A DNA stretch of 64,000 nt from Megalonaias nervosa (taxonomy: Eukaryota; Mollusca; Bivalvia; Unionida; Unionidae), in NCBI GenBank assembly GCA_016617855.1, contig JAECUM010028873.1, positions 1 to 64,000 of the forward strand, read 5' to 3'. The translations under genes and the position numbers were made by a program. Position 1 is the stretch's first letter. Each line of letters starts with the position of its first letter. The notes beneath the pieces are model-generated. The model was not told the DNA's origin, made no database searches, and saw nothing but the letters and a program-made list of their open reading frames with translations. Shown here in pieces: positions 58,957-64,000 of the stretch.

Positions 58957-59182
58957 GACGAATTTTGTCTGGTGTACTAAATGTTGGCGGGAAAAGCAAG
59001 TTACAGACCATGACAAACCATCCTCTAAAAAGAGTCGAAAAAAATACTGTGTAGACAATTTGCAAAAAGCTGTTAGTGCTGTTCAGGAAGGGACTATGAC
59101 TTTTAGACAAGCTAGTGCCTACTTTTTTGTTCCTAAATCCACCATATATGACAAGATCTCAAACAGAAAGAGAAAACAATAG
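58957..59182 (+). CDS. alternative terminal exon B with Pipsqueak-type HTH
   Basis: The acceptor 'tttacttcatttcag' ends at 58956; the exon enters in phase 2 and stops at TAG 59180-59182, encoding about 74 residues. It starts TNFVWCTKCWREKQ, a C-x2-C that could pair with the C-x2-C of exon 37582-37762 to form a four-Cys zinc site. A basic linker KKSRKKY leads into an HTH_psq domain: CVDNLQKAVSAVQEGTMTF, then RQASAYFFVPKSTIYDKI, and the protein ends NRKRKQ, a basic tail fit for a nuclear localisation signal. The fold matches exon A but the recognition helix differs, so DNA specificity is probably different. If it is joined to 37762, the junction codon is CAG. Another upstream partner exon is possible. 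Confidence 0.85.
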
Positions 59183-59690
59183 GCTTATTTTTCCCAGACC
59201 AGAAGAATTTTTTTTGATCATGTGAGGCTTTGACACATTTATTGTGTACCATATTTCTGAATGTAATATTATTGGTAGACATTACACAGATCAGAGGAGG
59301 ACCATTTTAAGTTTCTGTGGGATTTTGTATGCTAGAGCCAGCACGCTAAATGTTTACACACATACAATACTGTGTTTAAAGGATAGGATCTTTCCAGCCA
59401 GACTTCTTCCTCTCATTTTCTTGCTCTTTCATTGCATATTCCCTACATTATATATTTAATTTTCTTAACACTTTTATTATATACCAATTTAATCCTTCTT
59501 GGATAATATTGGATTTGATAGTTTTCTGTTAATATTTAATGTCACTTTTAACTCAGTATTCGCTATATCATACAGAGGAAATTGGAGATACATGTAAGTG
59601 CTTTTCCCGATGACACACCGCAACAGCCTGCCCAGGCTACTCTACCAGCTAAGCTAATGTGGTTCTCTGCATTCGATACAGATTCAGTCT
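59183..59690 (+). other. putative 3' UTR of terminal exon B
   Basis: No coding sequence recognised; a 71-codon ORF at 59244 has no support. The first AATAAA motifs I see downstream lie in the tandem repeat at 59771, 59881 and 59991. Confidence 0.45.
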
Positions 59691-59699
59691 GTGATTCTG

Positions 59700-60045
59700 T
59701 ATTACACTGTTAGACTGTGACTGTTTAGTGTTTTCCTGATGTCTTCACTTTGGTATAATTAGATACAGAGAATAAAGTTCATGTAGATAGCCCGATTTGT
59801 TTTAAATGTCATTCACACTGTTAGACTGGGACTTTCTGGTGTTTTCCTGATGTCTTCAATTTGGTATAATTAGATACAGAGAATAAAGTTCATGTAGATA
59901 GCCCAATTTGTTTTAAATGTCATTCACACTGTTAGACAGGGACTATTTGGTGTTTTCCTGATGTCTTCACTTTGGTATAATTAGATACAGAGAATAAAGT
60001 TCATGTAGATACGCCAATTTATTTTTAATGTCATTCACACTGTTG
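59700..60045. repeat. 110-bp tandem repeat, 3 copies, each with AATAAA
   Basis: Three closely similar units containing 'gtgttttcctgatgtcttca' (59729, 59839, 59950) followed by 'gatacagagaataaagttca'. The AATAAA hexamers could act as poly(A) signals for exon B. Confidence 0.93.
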
Positions 60046-60434
60046 CAAAAAGATATTCACATTGGGTAAATGGAAGCGTACTTAATAAATACAGAACTGC
60101 ACTTGCGTTTTGTTCGTAGTCATGGAAAAGAACTAGACAGGTATGGTTCATAAATGTCTTAGACTGATGACCATCTGTTTCAGGCCGGGCCCAAGGCATT
60201 ATGCAGCGCTCAAGGCAGCAAGCGATGAGCGCGGGGCTGCAAACAAAAAAAACTGCATTGCAGAGAAGTGCGGGTCCCAGGGCGGTTGCCTCGTTCGCCT
60301 TGCCCTAGGGCGGGGCCTGATCTGTTTGTTTGGTATCCACATGCCATCTGTATGTATCCATATGCCAATTATCAAACTTGTTCTCTTTCCTGACTTGGTA
60401 CAAAAGACCTGTAGTTGCACAGTGGCATACTAAC

Positions 60435-60616
60435 GGTAAATAGAGCCTGGGGACTGTGGTGTAAATGGCACCCATTATGTGATGTCTGTTTAGGTCCTTT
60501 GTTGTTTATTGTTCTGATTAGTCCTAACTGCATAGACCCAGATCTGCTGGCACATTATGCAGTGTTGGATTTGGGTCTGTGCAGTTGGATCTGAACCATA
60601 AGCAGATATATACATT
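60435..60616. mobile_element. diverged copy of the TATATACTC-type MITE
   Basis: Matches the interior of the MITE 34616-34827: 'gcatagacccagatctgctg' and 'gatttgggtctgtgcagttg', followed by 'ccataagcagatatataca', a degraded right end. The left end is eroded. Confidence 0.7.
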
Positions 60617-60619
60617 GCC

Positions 60620-61065
60620 TAGTCCCTTGAAAACCAGTCTTGCTCTTGTTACACAGTAAAATCATCTTGCCGCAGAGAAGACCTACAGACAAATGCTTTG
60701 TGTTTGTATAACCATTGTTACTTGCACTGTTTAATGAAAAATTATCATGTAATCAGAAATGTATTTGTCAAGAAATAAGTCCAGCTAATCTTGACCAAAT
60801 TTTATTCTATAATTAATTTGTGTTTTGGTCTTATGGTTATGATCTCATTATGATAAATAAATTCACACTCTTTTTGTGGGGGGTAACAATTTTTATGCAT
60901 TTAAACTTAACTATAAACCATGAAATTTAAAGACCCACAAACGATATTTCTGTGGATAAAAGTTTCTTTCCATAATCAGCTAATTTAGCTACTTTGAAAA
61001 ATGTAACTTTTCTCCAAAGCAAGAAATTTTGTGCTCAAAAATAAAAACAGTTCAGTCTACTGAAT
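60620..61065. other. no recognisable gene
   Basis: AT-rich sequence. Nothing identifiable. Confidence 0.35.
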
Positions 61066-61073
61066 TGTGACAA

Positions 61074-61240
61074 AGGTACATTAATTTGCTATAAAGACGG
61101 TACATTAATTTGCTATAAAGACGGTACATTAATTTACTATAAAGACGGTACATTAATTTACTATAAAGATGGTACATTAATTTATAATAACGATGGTACA
61201 TTAATTTACAATAAAGACAGTACATTAATTTACAATAAAG
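61074..61240. repeat. 24-bp minisatellite, about 7 copies
   Basis: Unit 'gtacattaatttactataaa' followed by 'gacg', uniform apart from point changes. The repetitive minus-strand ORF is an artefact of the 24-bp period. Confidence 0.95.
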
Positions 61241-61329
61241 GTCTTTTATCTTATGAAAAGTTAGCTTATCATACAGTAAGAACAATCTGTTGTAATATGA
61301 AAAGTTAGTATATTCAATGTGCTTTGTTA

Positions 61330-61905
61330 GTCCTTGACTACTAAATAATCCAAGTCTGCCCATGTTGCAAGTCTGTAGTCATTGACTACTAATCCAAGTC
61401 TGCCCATGTTGCAAGTCAGTAGTCATTGACTTCTAAATAATCCAAGTCTGCCCGTGTTACAAGTCGGTAGTCATTGACTGCTAAATAATCCAAGTCTGCC
61501 CGTGTTGCAAGTCAGTAGTCATTGACTTCTAAATAATCCAAGTCAGCCCGTGTTGTAAGTTGGTAGTCATTGACTGCTAAATAATCCAAGTCTGCAAGTC
61601 ATTAGTCATTGACTACTAACTAATCCAAGTCTGCCCATGTTGCAAGTCATTAGTCATTGACTACTAAATAATCCAAGTCTGCAAGTCACTAGTCATTGAC
61701 TACTAAATAATCCAAGTCTGCCCATGTTGCAAGTCACTAGTCATTGACTACTAAATAATCCAAGTCAGCCCATGTAGCGAGGAAGTAGTCATTGACTACT
61801 AAATAATTCAAGTCATTAGTCACTACAAAATAATCCAAATCAGCCCATCCATATATCAAGTTGTTAGTCATTGACTATTAAATAATTGAAGTTGGCCCAT
61901 GTAGC
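61330..61905. repeat. minisatellite, about 47-bp unit with shorter variants
   Basis: About twelve units containing 'tagtcattgactactaaata' followed by 'atccaagtctgcccatgttg' and 'caagtca'. Some units lack 'cccatgttgcaagt' and are about 33 bp. Confidence 0.94.
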
Positions 61906-62255
61906 AAGAAGAGTAAGTTACGTTAATATCTGATTTACAAAGTAGCAAAAATTTTAAAATTTTTTCACTTAGATATCAGTGGCTTAGTTAAACAAATTCA
62001 CAATAAGACCCATATACTGCTTTGTAGGTAGGATATCAGTTTTTTAAAAATTATTTTCACTGTACATTATGATTTTAAGTAATATACTGTACTTACGACT
62101 GTAATGTACCTGGATATAAAGCAGTCACTTTTGTAAGGTGGGTACTGTCAAAGATCCCATTTCAGTACTTAATAATAGTATTATGTATAAAATACTTCAA
62201 TATTAGGTAGTTCCTTGTTATGAAATAGGTATTGTCATGGATCCCATTTCGTTAT
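61906..62255. other. no recognisable feature
   Basis: AT-rich. The phrase 'gtactgtcaaagatcccatt' near 62145 recurs as 'gtattgtcatggatcccatt' near 62230. Confidence 0.35.
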
Positions 62256-62261
62256 TTAATG

Positions 62262-62316
62262 TGTGTGTGTGTGTGTGTGTGTGTGCATGTGTGTGTGTGT
62301 GTGTGTGTGTGTGTGA
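62262..62316. repeat. (GT)n microsatellite next to a SINE 2 tail
   Basis: A GT run of about 27 units with one CA interruption, followed directly by 'gatttggatttttagt', which equals the reverse complement of the 3' end of the family 2 SINE. Confidence 0.9.
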
Positions 62317-62324
62317 TTTGGATT

Positions 62325-62620
62325 TTTAGTTAGCATAGCTTAAATTTTTAGTTGACATAGCTTGGCACAGTGCATGAGAGGGATTGGTTGATATACTTGT
62401 ATTGTATATGTGATTAAAATTGACAGCTTGGCAGTGCATGAGAGGGATTGGTGGATATGCTTATACTGAGTGTGTGATTAAATTTTACATAGCTTGGCAA
62501 ATTGCATGAGAGATTGGTGGATAAGCTTACGTTGTGTGTGTATGATTAAAGTTGACAGCTTGACAAAATGCATGAGAGAGATTGGTGGATTATGCCGTGT
62601 GTGGGATTAAAGTTGTCATA
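62325..62620. repeat. degenerate tandem repeat, about 65-75-bp units
   Basis: Four units share 'agcttggcacagtgcatgag' followed by 'agggattggtggatatgctt' and 'gtgtgattaaaattgaca'. Confidence 0.88.
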
Positions 62621-63730
62621 AAAGGTGAATATAGAAGGCAACCTGTTTGCTTCATCTGAGGGCTTTTACTTTTTGAAAGAATGCGGTTTATGTAAGAGTT
62701 TAAATTTGTATTCTAAGGATTATACATGTTTTGACTTTAATTTTATTCTGGAGTTTATTAACATCTTTTCTTAATGTGCATAAATTACTTTTCATCATAT
62801 TTCTCAAGGTTGTACATTTACCGGTTTTGTTAACCCACTTTAGCTTCTCACACACACAGACACAGACACACACACACACACACACACCATTCTCTGCTAG
62901 GTCTCCAAGTTGCTAGCTTTGACATTGTCAAAATTGAACCATTGTTGCATCTAATTACCTAATCCATTGAAACTATTCGTTTTTTATCTTCACTGAATTA
63001 TACATTTGTATGGAATAAAATGAGTTGTAAAATAATAAGATAATGTTATTGTATATATTATATGTTGAGTCCCATAGATCCAGAGCTGCCATCATATGCA
63101 CCAGCGGATCAGGGTCTATGTTTTTTGTTCGTGTGATACAGATTTTGATTCACTGTGAATACAATTATTTTCAGAGTTTTTTTGTTGGTTTGTTTTAGTG
63201 TTTTAAAGCACAGCAAATAAAGTAGGTTATTTAGTGCAAAGGCAGATGGAGTAAAGTGCTTTTCTCAAGAACAAACATTAGCCAGGTTGATACAATGGTC
63301 AGATTAAAACTCACAGCTTTCAGTCAAAAGGATAGACATGTGAACGCCTGAGCAACCAGTGATCCATTTCATGGGTAATCATTTTTATGATAAACAACAT
63401 TTTCTTTGGTACTTCATTTCATCGATAGATGAAGGAGTCCTATAGTTTGTATCATCAATATTCCCTGAGTCTTTAAATATTCAAAATTCACAAAAAAATT
63501 GGTACGCAAAAAAAAAAAATAGTGCATTAAAAGCATTCGTAAAATCATTAAACATATATTGGAATAAACTGATTTGTAGTATCCAATTTTGAAATGAAAG
63601 AATCTGTAAATAACTATATACAAAAAATACAGTTTGTGCAATACTGGATTTTTCTTTGACATATTAGATTTTTTTGGGAAAAAAAATCATTTTGTTTATC
63701 AAAATCTTAACATTTCAGTGATAAGGCTTA
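62621..63730. other. no recognisable gene; (CA)n and a MITE fragment
   Basis: A (CA)n microsatellite stands at 62850-62886. At 63070-63120 'ccatagatccagagctgcca' matches in reverse complement the core of the MITEs at 34616 and 60435. Otherwise AT-rich sequence with short unassignable ORFs. Confidence 0.5.
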
Positions 63731-63734
63731 TTCT

Positions 63735-63892
63735 GATAGTGATACTAACATTATCATGTTGGGATTCTAGTAGTTATACTGACATACCAAGTCAGCATTC
63801 ACCTAGTGATACTGACATACCTTAGTCAGCATTCACATAGTGATACTGACACACCAAGTCAGCATTCACATAGTGACACTGACATCATGTGA
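63735..63892. repeat. 33-bp minisatellite, about 4-5 copies
   Basis: Unit 'tagtgatactgacataccaa' followed by 'gtcagcattcaca'. The first copies are diverged. Confidence 0.9.
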
Positions 63893-64000
63893 GCATATTT
63901 GTTACAGTAAATATATCAAAGCATTTTGTGCAGTATTGGTACAAAAAAGGGCAAGGTTTTTAATTGATCTTCCAGATGAAAATTGAAACGTATTAAAAAG

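Overview
This is an AT-rich animal nuclear window, most likely from a mollusc and probably a bivalve. The evidence is intron-split exons with GT/AG borders, tRNA-derived SINEs, a LINE, decayed pogo/Tigger, hAT and piggyBac transposons with target-site duplications, many minisatellites, and almost no long ORFs. The taxon is inferred from repeat style, not from a marker gene. There is no sign of bacterial organisation.

Host gene. The only convincing host coding sequence is a set of plus-strand exons at about 20.3-59.2 kb. A 1,263-nt Ser/Gln-rich exon (20312-21574) has phase 1 at both ends. A phase 1-to-2 exon (37582-37762) ends in a Y-x-C-x2-C half zinc motif. Two stop-containing phase-2 exons (44861-45095 and 58957-59182) each supply a Cys-containing stretch and a Pipsqueak-type (HTH_psq) helix-turn-helix. 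The phases fit one transcription unit with a shared 5' part and alternative 3' DNA-binding exons, like insect lola, mod(mdg4) or broad. The expected upstream (perhaps BTB) exons are not in the window. A possible extra exon is at 53634-53747.

Layout. 1-20 kb: upstream or intronic DNA with minisatellites, a SINE, a dead pogo-like DDE transposase (9.3-10.6 kb), two related Tigger-like elements (12.1-14.1 and 15.5-17.0 kb, the second nested in an older repeat) and a THAP-domain relic (17.55 kb). 21.6-37.6 kb: long intron with a 52-bp minisatellite, a TIR element (26.0-27.4 kb), an almost complete piggyBac (28387-31104, TTAA-flanked), MITEs and a 5'-truncated LINE (36057-37150). 37.8-44.9 kb: intron with several arrays, including a 27-bp array of about 31 copies. 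45-59 kb: a SINE with a perfect 16-bp duplication, a MITE with TGACGTCA in both ends, two decayed TA-flanked elements, a SINE of a second family, a hAT relic and a 37-bp minisatellite of about 2 kb. 59-64 kb: putative 3' UTR running into tandem 110-bp repeats that carry AATAAA, then further arrays.

The transposon genes seen are broken by stops or frameshifts. The strongest observation is the alternative psq-exon cassette arrangement. The next strongest are the exactly bounded piggyBac and the nested Tigger insertion with its paralogous empty site.
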